The notes under the pieces: generated by a model | Told to the model about the DNA's origin: nothing | Databases searched by the model: none | The model's input: the letters and a program-made list of their open reading frames with translations, nothing else | DNA from: an uncultured SAR116 cluster alpha proteobacterium | GTDB lineage: Bacteria; Pseudomonadota; Alphaproteobacteria; Puniceispirillales; Marisalimonadaceae | Reading direction: 5' to 3' | DNA length: 38,543 nt | Assembly: GCA_902622745.1 (NCBI GenBank) | Contig: CACNQW010000010.1 | Coordinates: 1-38,543 of the forward strand | Position numbers and translations under genes: made by a program | Part shown: in pieces, positions 17,182 to 24,875 of the stretch | Position numbering within the stretch: position 1 is the stretch's first letter | Layout: every line of letters begins with the position of its first letter

Positions 17182-18012
17182 CTAACCGTTTATAAATGAT
17201 GTGTCAAAATTAAAAGTAAAAACCTTAAACAATTCATATTTATTTTTTGGGAGAGGTAATGGAGAACAATCTTTTACAGCTCTTCTAGCTGAATCAGCTG
17301 CTGCTCTGTAAACAGGATCATTTTTGTAGAATACTACATCAATAATTTGAACATTTACAACAGACCCGTCCGGATTAGTAAAAATTTTAAGATTAATAAT
17401 TTTGTTTAATTCATTTGCAGCATATGGAGCATTCCAACATTGTCTAACGTGATTTCTTAATATATCTATTTCTGTAGCTGTTGCTTTTTTTTCTTCAGTC
17501 ACATTTAAATTTTGATTTTGATTTTTTAGACTTTCTTTAATTTGATTAACAATATCTTTTTTTTGGTTAATCACATTAGCTTCCGCTAAATTTCTTAGGA
17601 TTGCTTTAGAAGAAGAACTTCTATTTTTTCTTTTTATTTTGTTTGAAGGTCTTTTAAATGGTTTTTTTTCTATTTTTTTTTCAACTGTTTTTTTTATTTT
17701 CTGCTTAGGTTTAATAATTGGTTTTAACGGTAATTTTTCAGTTTTTTTATCTATTTTTTCTTCTGTTAATTGCTTAGGTTTAGGTTTTGGTGAATTTTTT
17801 ATTGTATTAATAATTTGTTTATTTGTCTGAGGCTTAACTAATTTTTCATTAATTTTTAGATTTGTTTTATTTGAAACTTCTAATTCTTCTTCAAAAATTA
17901 GAGGAATTGTTGTCTCTTTTCTGTCTTTTATTTTTGAAAAAGGAAGCCCATAATAAAAAAACAGAAAAATGGTTAAATGTAATCCAATTGATAAGATAGA
18001 TGATAAAGCCAT
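17182..18012 (-). CDS. tolA: TolA-like envelope protein
   Basis: Links the inner-membrane TolQR motor to TolB/Pal. The 276-residue protein has one N-terminal transmembrane anchor (about residues 5-24). A long Lys/Pro-rich, probably extended periplasmic linker follows (about 50-170). The C-terminal domain (about 178-276) contains V-R-Q-C-W-N-A-P (Cys192) and A-V-K-D-C-S-P-L-P-L-P (Cys249), the pair that forms the conserved disulfide of TolA domain III. IFTNPDGSVVNVQIID is also typical. The central part is compositionally biased and low in sequence conservation, so the call rests on both ends plus position between tolR (3 nt away) and tolB (43 nt away). Confidence 0.92.
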   Translation of the reverse strand: MALSSILSIGLHLTIFLFFYYGLPFSKIKDRKETTIPLIFEEELEVSNKTNLKINEKLVKPQTNKQIINTIKNSPKPKPKQLTEEKIDKKTEKLPLKPIIKPKQKIKKTVEKKIEKKPFKRPSNKIKRKNRSSSSKAILRNLAEANVINQKKDIVNQIKESLKNQNQNLNVTEEKKATATEIDILRNHVRQCWNAPYAANELNKIINLKIFTNPDGSVVNVQIIDVVFYKNDPVYRAAADSARRAVKDCSPLPLPKNKYELFKVFTFNFDTSFING

Positions 18013-18015
18013 AAA

Positions 18016-18432
18016 TTAATTTTTTAGTTTTGCTACTAAAGTTGCCTTTGAATATCCAGCTGATTTAATCCTTGCAAGTACATTTAAAACAGATCCATAA
18101 TTAGCATTTTTATCTCCTTTAACAAAAATTCTTATATTTTTATTATTCTCAGAAATAGCTTTTACTTGTGGTATGATCTTTGAAATTTCAATTTTTCTAT
18201 CTTGGATATAAACAATTCCATTTTTCTTCACTGAAATGACCAATGGGTCTCCTTTTTGATTTAATTGTGAAGCTTTAGTTTTTGGAAGATCTACTTTAAC
18301 ACCGACAGTTAGTAATGGAGCTGTAATCATAAATACAATTAATAAAACAAGCATAACATCTACAAATGGGGTAACGTTAATTTGAGAAAATGACTTATTT
18401 CCCATTTTGTTTTTTTTAAAATCAAATTTCAT
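18016..18432 (-). CDS. tolR: TolR, ExbD-family proton-channel subunit
   Basis: Inner-membrane component of the TolQR proton-driven motor. The 138-residue protein has a short cytoplasmic N-terminus and the hallmark INVTPFVDVMLVLLIVF. In it Asp25 is the proton-carrying residue in the single transmembrane helix (about 20-42). A periplasmic ExbD/TolR domain completes it (about 55-138, including VFVKGDKNANYGSVLNVL-like sequence, here IRIFVKGDKNANYGSV). It lies 13 nt after tolQ and 3 nt before tolA, as expected for the tol operon. Confidence 0.96.
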   Translation of the reverse strand: MKFDFKKNKMGNKSFSQINVTPFVDVMLVLLIVFMITAPLLTVGVKVDLPKTKASQLNQKGDPLVISVKKNGIVYIQDRKIEISKIIPQVKAISENNKNIRIFVKGDKNANYGSVLNVLARIKSAGYSKATLVAKLKN

Positions 18433-18445
18433 ATGTCTTTATTAA

Positions 18446-19192
18446 TTATTTTTTATCTATTTCTTGAGTGAAATAAAGTCCAACATACTGACCAAAATGA
18501 TCACTCTTATCATTAAACATATCGATATCTTTTAAATACTTGTTGTAAGCAGCTACCGCAGGAATTGCAGCGAACAAACCTAATGCTGTTGCAAATAAAG
18601 CTTCCGCAATACCCGGAGCAACCACAGCTAAACTTGTATTGTTACTCATTGCTATAGATTGAAAAGAATTCATTATTCCCCAAACAGTTCCAAATAAACC
18701 AATAAATGGAGATATAGAGCCAATTGAAGCTAATACTGTCATGCTTCTCTCAAGTCTATGTCTTTCTTTAGTAATTGTGTAGGAGATTATACTTTCTAAT
18801 TTTTCTACAAATGAATTTAAATTAACTGGTCTACCAGTTGAAGTAACTTTAGAAAACTCTAATTTCGCATTAAAGTAAATTATTTCAAAAGAATTGAAAG
18901 TATTGGATTCTATTTTTTCTTTAATGAATTTTTCTAGAGCAGAATGGTCAATCTCAGATGTTGAAAAATATTGCTCAAAATTATCTCTTGTTTTTATTTC
19001 ATTTTTAAACTTAAAGTATTTGTTAAATATTATCGCCCAACACCAGATTGATAAAAAAATTAAAGATAGCATTACTAACATAACCACTGCATCTGCTTTA
19101 AAAAAGAGTTCTAAAAGTGAAAAATCATTTGATTGCAAATTGTCTATCTGCATTTCTGATGAAGAAGGTGTATTTAATTTTTGGTCACTCAT
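18446..19192 (-). CDS. tolQ: TolQ, MotA/TolQ/ExbB proton-channel subunit
   Basis: Pentamer-forming subunit of the TolQR motor that uses the proton gradient to drive TolA. The 248-residue protein has TM1 near residues 34-56, a large cytoplasmic loop, and TM2/TM3 in the C-terminal half. The family motif SISPFIGLFGTVWGIMNSF and the pore helix segment APGIAEALFATALGLFAAIPAVAAYN are intact. GAGG lies 7 nt before the ATG. It begins 8 nt after the ybgC stop. A second protein of this superfamily is encoded at 27189-28214; this one belongs to Tol by its neighbours tolR-tolA-tolB-pal. Confidence 0.97.
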   Translation of the reverse strand: MSDQKLNTPSSSEMQIDNLQSNDFSLLELFFKADAVVMLVMLSLIFLSIWCWAIIFNKYFKFKNEIKTRDNFEQYFSTSEIDHSALEKFIKEKIESNTFNSFEIIYFNAKLEFSKVTSTGRPVNLNSFVEKLESIISYTITKERHRLERSMTVLASIGSISPFIGLFGTVWGIMNSFQSIAMSNNTSLAVVAPGIAEALFATALGLFAAIPAVAAYNKYLKDIDMFNDKSDHFGQYVGLYFTQEIDKK

Positions 19193-19200
19193 TTATTACC

Positions 19201-19674
19201 TCATGTAAGTTTAAAAAAAGGATGATGTAAAATTTTACTAATATCTTTTACTTTGTTTTTATCATTAATCATTACAATTTGAATTTCACATGATACATTT
19301 GGATTTTCACTAATAGTATCTTGAATTGTTTCATAAGCATTATGTTTGAGGACTATACAAGACTTTTTGGCAGATTTAAGGCAAGTTTTTACAAGTAAAA
19401 TTTGATTGAGTTGAAATGATTTATTAATTTTTAAATTAATATCTCTTACGACAAATCCTAATTTTTTTTTTTCAAGTAATTTTTTTTGATCAATATTAAT
19501 TAAATTTAAAAGAGATGTCCTTGCTCTTTCAAAATATTTCAAATAATTAGCATGATAAACTATACCACCTGCATCAGTATCTTCATAAAATATTCTTGTG
19601 ATATAGTAATGAGTATCATTAATTATTTCTCCATTAATCAAATTATTAATTTCAGATTTAAGCAAATATTCCAT
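19201..19674 (-). CDS. ybgC: YbgC-type acyl-CoA thioesterase of the tol-pal cluster
   Basis: Hotdog-fold thioesterase; E. coli YbgC hydrolyses short-chain acyl-CoA and is linked to phospholipid metabolism, and it sits first in the tol-pal cluster in many proteobacteria. The signature YEDTDAGGIVYHANYLKYFERAR (given in part here) carries the catalytic Asp, and FVVRDINLKINKSF matches the second half of the fold. The ATG at 19674 is chosen over the TTG one codon earlier. About 22 residues precede the conserved domain, slightly more than usual. It lies 16 nt after ruvB and 8 nt before tolQ. Confidence 0.93.
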   Translation of the reverse strand: MEYLLKSEINNLINGEIINDTHYYITRIFYEDTDAGGIVYHANYLKYFERARTSLLNLINIDQKKLLEKKKLGFVVRDINLKINKSFQLNQILLVKTCLKSAKKSCIVLKHNAYETIQDTISENPNVSCEIQIVMINDKNKVKDISKILHHPFFKLT

Positions 19675-19690
19675 CAACTAATTATTATTT

Positions 19691-20722
19691 TTAAAGAAAA
19701 TTAATTTGATCATTGTTTTTTTTAGTCGGTTCTAACCCTAAATGTTGCCAGCCAATTTTGGTTACAATTCTTCCTCTTTTAGATCTTTCAATGAACCCTT
19801 TTTGTAAAAGAAATGGTTCTATAACCTCTTCTATTAAATCTTTTTGCTCTGATAACACTGCAGCAATAGTTTCTAAACCAACTGGCCCACCTTGGTATTT
19901 TTCTACAATGATTTGCATATATTTTCTATCAAGTGCATCTAACCCAAATTGATCAACATCTAACTGCTCAAGCGCTTCAATTGCAAAGTTTTTATCAATT
20001 TTTTCGTATTTTTTTACAAAACATATATCTCTGATACGTCTTAACAATCTTCCTGCAACTCTTGGAGTTCCTCTCGATCTTTCAGCAATTGATAGTGCCG
20101 CATCATCTGTTAATTTAAGGTTCAATTTTAAAGATGATTTTTTTAAAATATTTTTTAAATCATTATTATTATAAAACTCCATCCTTATTTGAATGCCAAA
20201 TCTATCTCGTAAAGGGGTCGTTAACAATCCAGCTCTTGTAGTTGCGCCAACTAAGGTAAAAGGAGGAACATCAATTCTAATTGATCTTGCTCCAGGCCCT
20301 TCACCAATAATTAAATCAATTTGAAAATCCTCCATAGCTGAATATAAGTATTCTTCAATTACATTTGATAGCCTGTGAATTTCATCTATAAATAGAACAT
20401 CTTTTGGCTGTAGGTTTGTAAGTATAGCCGCCAAATCTCCAGTTTTATTTAATATTGGTCCAGATGTTGTTCGTATATTAACATGCAATTCTGATGCAAC
20501 AATATGGGCTAAAGTTGTTTTCCCTAAACCAGGAGGACCATGCAGTAATATATGGTCCATTGGTTCATCTCTTTCTGATGCAGCTCTAATAAATGTAGAT
20601 AAATTCCCTTGAACTTTTTTCTGACCAATAAAATCATTTAGCTTTTTTGGTCTTAATGCCAAGTCAAACGTATTATTCGAACCAGCTTCTAGATCTTCAT
20701 TAGATATATTATCTTCATTCAT
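19691..20722 (-). CDS. ruvB: Holliday junction ATP-dependent DNA helicase RuvB
   Basis: Hexameric AAA+ motor that, with RuvA, drives branch migration of Holliday junctions. The 343-residue protein is full length. The start of the core, LRPKKLNDFIGQ, is typical; Walker A GPPGLGKT is at residues 62-69, Walker B LFIDEIHRL follows, then sensor 1 GATTRAG, and the C-terminal winged helix has GGPVGLETIAA and R-G-R-I-V-T. The gene is 4 nt after ruvA. Together with ruvC and ruvA it gives a complete RuvABC set in order C-A-B. Confidence 0.98.
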   Translation of the reverse strand: MNEDNISNEDLEAGSNNTFDLALRPKKLNDFIGQKKVQGNLSTFIRAASERDEPMDHILLHGPPGLGKTTLAHIVASELHVNIRTTSGPILNKTGDLAAILTNLQPKDVLFIDEIHRLSNVIEEYLYSAMEDFQIDLIIGEGPGARSIRIDVPPFTLVGATTRAGLLTTPLRDRFGIQIRMEFYNNNDLKNILKKSSLKLNLKLTDDAALSIAERSRGTPRVAGRLLRRIRDICFVKKYEKIDKNFAIEALEQLDVDQFGLDALDRKYMQIIVEKYQGGPVGLETIAAVLSEQKDLIEEVIEPFLLQKGFIERSKRGRIVTKIGWQHLGLEPTKKNNDQINFL

Positions 20723-20726
20723 TTTT

Positions 20727-21359
20727 TTATTTTGACAACTTTTTTAATGCTAATGGAATTATTTTTTCTATTGAAAGTTTTTTATCATTATCAATTTCAT
20801 TACATATTGAGTTTACTACTAAAAAAACATCACTTTTGGAATAGCCTAAATTTACTATTGCTGAAATAGCATCATCCCTAATATTTTTATTTAGTTCTGC
20901 TCCATGAGATTGTATATTTGAATCTTTAAAATTAATTTTGCTATTTGTTAAAGAAAATTGATCAATTTTTTCTTGTAGCTCAGACACGATTCTTGTTGCA
21001 ACTCTCTGACCAATACCGTCTGCTTTCTGAAAAGCGGACTTATCAGAGGATTTTATTGCAATTATTATTTGCTCAACAGTTAATGCAGATAAAACTGCTA
21101 GAGCTGCACGAGGTCCAATACCTTGAATAGATTGTAAAAGTTTAAACATGTTTAATTCACTTTGGAATTTGAATCCATATAGTAAAATACTATCATCTCG
21201 AACTTGAAGGTCGGTATTTAAAATCACTGTTTCATCAACTTCTCCAATATCATCCAACGTGTTTTTAGATACCTGCAAACAATATCCAACACCATTAACA
21301 TCAATAACAATTTGATTATTTAACTTTATTTTTAGTTTTCCAGTTAATGTTGATATCAT
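20727..21359 (-). CDS. ruvA: Holliday junction DNA-binding protein RuvA
   Basis: Tetramer that grips the four-way junction and loads RuvB. The 210-residue protein has an N-terminal OB fold (MISTLTGKLKIK, VNGVGYCLQVS, LYGFK) and a helix-hairpin-helix region (LLQSIQGIGPRAALAVLSAL near residues 70-90; KADGIGQRVATRIVSEL near 110-125). The C-terminal RuvB-contacting domain is domain III (AISAIVNLGYSKSDV). The start overlaps the ruvC stop by 4 nt (ATGA), and ruvB follows after 4 nt. Confidence 0.97.
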   Translation of the reverse strand: MISTLTGKLKIKLNNQIVIDVNGVGYCLQVSKNTLDDIGEVDETVILNTDLQVRDDSILLYGFKFQSELNMFKLLQSIQGIGPRAALAVLSALTVEQIIIAIKSSDKSAFQKADGIGQRVATRIVSELQEKIDQFSLTNSKINFKDSNIQSHGAELNKNIRDDAISAIVNLGYSKSDVFLVVNSICNEIDNDKKLSIEKIIPLALKKLSK

Positions 21360-21907
21360 TTCTGTATATTTACTTTTTCTTTTTCAAGAGCATTTGCAAT
21401 CGCTTGATCTAATTTACTAGAATACTCACCATTATCAAGTTTTCCAATAGATTTTGATTGTATTGACATTGCCACGGCTAGAGCATCAGAACTATCTTCA
21501 TTTTTAGGAACTATATTTAAAATATTTTTAACCATTAGGTTTACTTGGTCTTTTGTAGCAACCCCTGAACCAGTGATATTTTTTTTTACTAGCTTAGGTT
21601 GGATTTCAAGAATTTTTACGCCTGATTTTGCAGCCGATAAAATACATATACCTCTTGCCATTCCAAGTTTTAAACTAGAAACATTACCTGAACCTACAAA
21701 TGTTTGTTCTATTCCTATCAAGTCAGGTTTTGTTTCTTTAATTAACAAACTTAAGCGATCAAATATTCTTAGGAGCTTTTGACCTAATTCAAGTTCATCA
21801 TTTTGAAAAAAAAAGCCATCATTTATATAACTAAAAGAATTATTTTTCCAAACAACCAATCCCCAACCTGTTTTTCTTAAACCAGGATCTATACCTAAAA
21901 TCTTCAA
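21356..21907 (-). CDS. ruvC: Crossover junction endodeoxyribonuclease RuvC
   Basis: Resolves Holliday junctions by paired nicks. The 183-residue RNase H-fold protein keeps the four acidic catalytic residues expected from E. coli RuvC: Asp7 in ILGIDPGLRKTGWG, Glu67 in LIGIEQTFVG, and Asp138 and Asp141 in EDSSDALAVA. ATKDQV near residue 117 is also conserved. It overlaps both neighbours by 4 nt (yebC upstream, ruvA downstream), so the yebC-ruvC-ruvA-ruvB block looks translationally coupled. Confidence 0.97.
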   Translation of the reverse strand: MKILGIDPGLRKTGWGLVVWKNNSFSYINDGFFFQNDELELGQKLLRIFDRLSLLIKETKPDLIGIEQTFVGSGNVSSLKLGMARGICILSAAKSGVKILEIQPKLVKKNITGSGVATKDQVNLMVKNILNIVPKNEDSSDALAVAMSIQSKSIGKLDNGEYSSKLDQAIANALEKEKVNIQK

Positions 21908-22647
21908 TTAAACTTCTCTGAAGCTTTTGGGTCTAAATTAAAATTCCCAAAAACATTTTGTACATCTTCACAATTGTCTAATGCTTCTAAAAATTTTAAC
22001 ATTGATAAACTTTTTTCTTCATCAAGATTTATATAATTTTCAGGTATCCACGATAACTCAGATTGTTCTGGCAAACCATATTTACCCTCTAGTTTATCAC
22101 GAAGATCATTAAAGTCTGGTATAGATGATAAAATTTCGATTTTATTTTCTTCAAAATCAACGTCAATTGCTCCATTTTCGATAGCAAAATCTAAAACTTC
22201 TTCAACGTCAAACTTTTCATTTTTTTCATATATTATTAAACCAAGATTTTTAAATAAATAACTCACAGAACCACTTTCGCCTAAATTACCATTATATTTT
22301 GTAAATGATGATCTGACTTCAGAAGCAGTCCTATTTCGATTATCTGTCAATGCCTCTACAATAATTGCAGCCCCTCCTGGACCATAACCTTCATACCTGA
22401 TATCTTCTAAATTATCTTGTTCGCCAGAATTAGCTTTATTTAGGACTCTTTGAATATTATCTTTTGGCATATTTGCTGACTTACAAGCTGATAAAGCTGT
22501 CCTTAACCTTGGATTACTTTCAGGGTCCGTGCTTGACCTAGCAGCAACTTGAAGCTCTTTTATTAATCGAGCAAATTTTTTTGCTCGTCTTGCATCTTGA
22601 GCACCTTTTCGGTGCATTATATTTTTGAATTTAGAATGTCCTGCCAT
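21904..22647 (-). CDS. yebC: YebC/PmpR-family protein
   Basis: Conserved protein of the YebC/PmpR/TACO1 family; members have been described as transcription regulators and, more recently, as ribosome-associated factors helping translation of difficult stretches. The 247-residue protein has the invariant start AGHSKFKNIMHRKGAQDARRAK and the segments NMPKDNIQRV, YEGYGPGGAAIIVEALTDN, and F-x-K-Y-N-G-N-L-G-E-S-G-S-V-S-Y. It lies directly before ruvC with a 4-nt overlap, the common proteobacterial neighbourhood, and 9 nt after the phosphoesterase gene. Confidence 0.95.
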   Translation of the reverse strand: MAGHSKFKNIMHRKGAQDARRAKKFARLIKELQVAARSSTDPESNPRLRTALSACKSANMPKDNIQRVLNKANSGEQDNLEDIRYEGYGPGGAAIIVEALTDNRNRTASEVRSSFTKYNGNLGESGSVSYLFKNLGLIIYEKNEKFDVEEVLDFAIENGAIDVDFEENKIEILSSIPDFNDLRDKLEGKYGLPEQSELSWIPENYINLDEEKSLSMLKFLEALDNCEDVQNVFGNFNLDPKASEKFN

Positions 22648-22656
22648 TAGTCTTTT

Positions 22657-23463
22657 CTATATTCCTACGTTATCAATTACTCCACCTATTCTAATAGGTT
22701 TGATAGATTCAGCCAATCCATTTTTTTTTGTATTGATTATAACGCCACATAAAGTCGGAGGGCCATCTGCAACAGTCAATCTAGGGTGTTTGTTGTTTGG
22801 ATATTGAAACCTTGATACAGCTGCTTTTTTTTCCATTCCTATAACTGAATTATAATCTCCACTCATGCCGACATCTGTTATATATGCTGTTCCATTTACT
22901 AACACTCTATGATCACTTGTAGGAATGTGCGTATGAGTGCCTACTACTGCTGAAACATGACCATCCAAGAGATGAGCAATTGCCAACTTCTCTGAAGTCG
23001 CTTCTCCATGAACATCTACAAGAGAAAAACAAAGATTATCATTAGAGTTAAATTTAAGTTTTATTTGATTTAATAATTCAAAAACAGGACTTGATTTAGG
23101 CATGAATAGATTTGTCATTACGTTAGCAACACCTATTTTTCCAAATTGTGTATTTATTATTGTAATACCAAGTCCAGGAGTTCCTTCAGCCATATTCATT
23201 GGTCTAAGTAATTTATTAGTGTCATTAATGTATGGAATTATTTCCTTTTTATCCCAGATATGATTACCAGAAGTTAAAACGTCTGCTCCATTTATTAAAA
23301 AATTATCACATATTTCTGGAGTAACTCCAAATCCACCAGCTGAATTTTCAACATTAACAATAATTAAATCAAAACGTTTATCTCGTTTAAATTCTTTAAT
23401 TTTTTCAATAACAAATTGTCTTGCTTTTCTTCCAACAATATCACCAATAAATAATGTTTTCAT
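22657..23463 (-). CDS. YmdB-family metallophosphoesterase
   Basis: Calcineurin-like phosphoesterase of the TIGR00282/YmdB type; in Bacillus the homologue has cyclic-nucleotide phosphodiesterase activity and affects biofilm and RNA turnover. The 268-residue protein keeps the metal-binding motifs: FIGDIVGR at the start, NVENSAGG, SGNHIWDK near residues 67-74, DVHGEATSEK near 149-158 and GTHTHIPTSD near 175-184. The substrate in alphaproteobacteria is not known to me. It lies 13 nt after the cyclo-ligase gene and 9 nt before yebC, inside the long operon. Confidence 0.88.
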   Translation of the reverse strand: MKTLFIGDIVGRKARQFVIEKIKEFKRDKRFDLIIVNVENSAGGFGVTPEICDNFLINGADVLTSGNHIWDKKEIIPYINDTNKLLRPMNMAEGTPGLGITIINTQFGKIGVANVMTNLFMPKSSPVFELLNQIKLKFNSNDNLCFSLVDVHGEATSEKLAIAHLLDGHVSAVVGTHTHIPTSDHRVLVNGTAYITDVGMSGDYNSVIGMEKKAAVSRFQYPNNKHPRLTVADGPPTLCGVIINTKKNGLAESIKPIRIGGVIDNVGI

Positions 23464-23476
23464 TTTTACAAACTTC

Positions 23477-24040
23477 TTACCTATAAATTTTTTTATCTGT
23501 TAGAATGATATCCATTTTTTCGTCATGATTTTCTATTGGTATATTACGAACCATCTGATTATCATAAGCCAAGCCAATAACAAATATCTTTTTTAATTTT
23601 CTTAATTTTGATATTGTTCTGTCATAATATCCTTTTCCATAACCCAAACGATTTAAATTTTTATCAAATCCAACCATCGGAACAAAAATTACATCTGGAG
23701 TAATTTGATTAATTTTAGTTGGCTCATTGATACCATATTTATTTTTAGCTAAAATATTTTCTTTATCAAATTTAGAAAAAATTAATTCATTAACGTTTTT
23801 ATCAATGACAGGTATGGCGACTTTTACAGACAATTTTTTGCAAATTTTGATTAATTTTAGCGGTGAAATTTCTGATTTTATAGGATAATATATTCCTACT
23901 GATGTTAATCTTATTTTAGATTTAATGTCAGAAATTATTGAGTTAATATCTATTTCTTTTAAGCAATCATTACCTTTCTTTTTAAAAAATATTTTACGTT
24001 CTTCTAGACATTTTTCTCGCAGTTTTAATTTAGATTTCAT
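23477..24040 (-). CDS. 5-formyltetrahydrofolate cyclo-ligase
   Basis: Converts 5-formyl-THF to 5,10-methenyl-THF with ATP (MTHFS; ygfA in E. coli). The 187-residue protein has a basic N-terminus (KLREKCLEERK), the GIYYPIKSEISP segment, PDVIFVPMVGFDKNLNRLGYGKGYYDR (only part cited) near residues 113-140 with the nucleotide/substrate-binding GYGKGYYDR, and GLAYDNQMV near the end. It lies directly downstream of a 6S RNA gene on the same strand, the classic 6S RNA-ygfA arrangement in which the RNA is processed from a shared transcript in E. coli. Confidence 0.94.
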   Translation of the reverse strand: MKSKLKLREKCLEERKIFFKKKGNDCLKEIDINSIISDIKSKIRLTSVGIYYPIKSEISPLKLIKICKKLSVKVAIPVIDKNVNELIFSKFDKENILAKNKYGINEPTKINQITPDVIFVPMVGFDKNLNRLGYGKGYYDRTISKLRKLKKIFVIGLAYDNQMVRNIPIENHDEKMDIILTDKKIYR

Positions 24041-24051
24041 GATGTATTTAC

Positions 24052-24202
24052 GGTAGCCAAAAAAAACGTCGGCAAGTTATCCTCTGTTGCCTGTTATACA
24101 GGTGGGCACCACATAACTTGACCAAAATCAAATCAGAGGCAGTTCCCTTAAGAGAAATTATGGCCCCAGGGTTAAAGCACCTAACGATAGTTTTCAGCCA
24201 CC
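24052..24202 (-). ncRNA. ssrS: 6S RNA
   Basis: This 171-nt space between zapA and the cyclo-ligase gene holds a 6S RNA, which mimics an open promoter and sequesters sigma-70 RNA polymerase. The minus-strand ends pair: GGUGGCUGAAAAC (from 24202) with GUUUUUUUUGGCUACC (ending 24052), a closing stem of about 13 bp. The internal segments also pair, e.g. AACUGCCUCUG with CAACAGAGGAUAACUUG and UCAAGUUAU with AUAACUUG, flanking a central bubble as in known 6S RNAs. GUGCCCACCUGUAUAACAGG forms a further hairpin on the 3' side. The zapA-6S-ygfA location is the textbook position. The mature ends are approximate. Confidence 0.9.
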
Positions 24203-24211
24203 ACATATATG

Positions 24212-24538
24212 TTAACTGTTGTTAATTAATCTTTCAATATTCTTAAATTTTAAATTTAATTTTTCCAACCATGTAACCACATCATTTAAATCAAACACCT
24301 CATGCGAAACTGATTCGCTATTATCAATAGCATTACGAAGATTTTTATCGGCTAAAATAAGAGCTGCCATTAGCAAAATTTTACTTTCAGAAATTTTATT
24401 ATCTTGATCATCTAGTGTACTTATAATTTCAGATAAAAGTTTTCCAGAAGCTATCAATCTCTCTTCTTCTCCTATTTTACAGGAAATTGGATAAGTTTTA
24501 CCATTAACTTCAATTTTAACTACAGTTTGATCAACCAT
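24212..24538 (-). CDS. zapA: Cell division protein ZapA
   Basis: Bundles FtsZ filaments at the division site. The 108-residue protein has the ZapA N-terminal beta part (VVKIEVNGKTYPISCKIGEEERL), the helix region with LLMAALILADK (the conserved M-A-A-L-x-L-A-D motif), and a C-terminal coiled coil (about 80-108). It follows the small coiled-coil gene with no gap (its ATG directly follows that stop) and precedes 6S RNA by about 10 nt. The combination ZapA/6S/5-formyl-THF cyclo-ligase makes the assignment firm. Confidence 0.93.
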   Translation of the reverse strand: MVDQTVVKIEVNGKTYPISCKIGEEERLIASGKLLSEIISTLDDQDNKISESKILLMAALILADKNLRNAIDNSESVSHEVFDLNDVVTWLEKLNLKFKNIERLINNS

Positions 24539-24748
24539 TTATTTTAACATATTTTTAAGATTTATTAAATTATCGTCAACTTCGTTTATTATAGTTCCTA
24601 ATTTTTGAATATCCTCTTTTAGTTCATCATTTAATTTTTTACTTGAAATCATTTCGGCAACTTTTGCTTCAAAATTTTTAATGGACTGATCAATTTCTAG
24701 CTTAACTTTTTCAAATTTTTCAACGATGTCTTTTTGATTATTTTCCAT
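24539..24748 (-). CDS. Small coiled-coil protein upstream of zapA (DUF4164-like)
   Basis: A 69-residue, highly charged protein that is predicted helical throughout, with heptad-like spacing (VEKFEKVKLEIDQSI, LKEDIQKLGTIINEV). No signal peptide or membrane segment is visible. In other alphaproteobacteria the gene directly before zapA encodes a short coiled-coil protein (DUF4164), and this one fits by place, size and style. A ZapA partner analogous to ZapB is a tempting idea, but nothing in the sequence proves it. It is the first gene of the long minus-strand run, and the 127-nt gap to the aldolase gene must hold its promoter. Confidence 0.75.
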   Translation of the reverse strand: MENNQKDIVEKFEKVKLEIDQSIKNFEAKVAEMISSKKLNDELKEDIQKLGTIINEVDDNLINLKNMLK

Positions 24749-24815
24749 TTATTACTTTCATCAAATTTATAAATCATAATACTATAAAATTCTAAAGATA
24801 AAAACTTTTTATAAA

Positions 24816-24846
24816 TTGATTGATAATTCTTATTTTTTTTTATAAT
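24816..24846 (+). promoter_or_regulatory. Likely promoter of the aldolase operon
   Basis: A perfect TATAAT lies at 24841-24846 in the 127-nt divergent gap, 29 nt before the aldolase ATG. The best -35 candidates are TTGATT (24816-24821, spacing 19) or TTGATA (24820-24825, spacing 15), neither at ideal spacing. A ribosome binding site GGAG follows 6 nt before the ATG. The other half of the gap is AT-rich and must hold the divergent zapA-operon promoter, which I cannot place. Confidence 0.45.
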
Positions 24847-24875
24847 TCTGTTAACATCATCTTTATGGAGCAATT

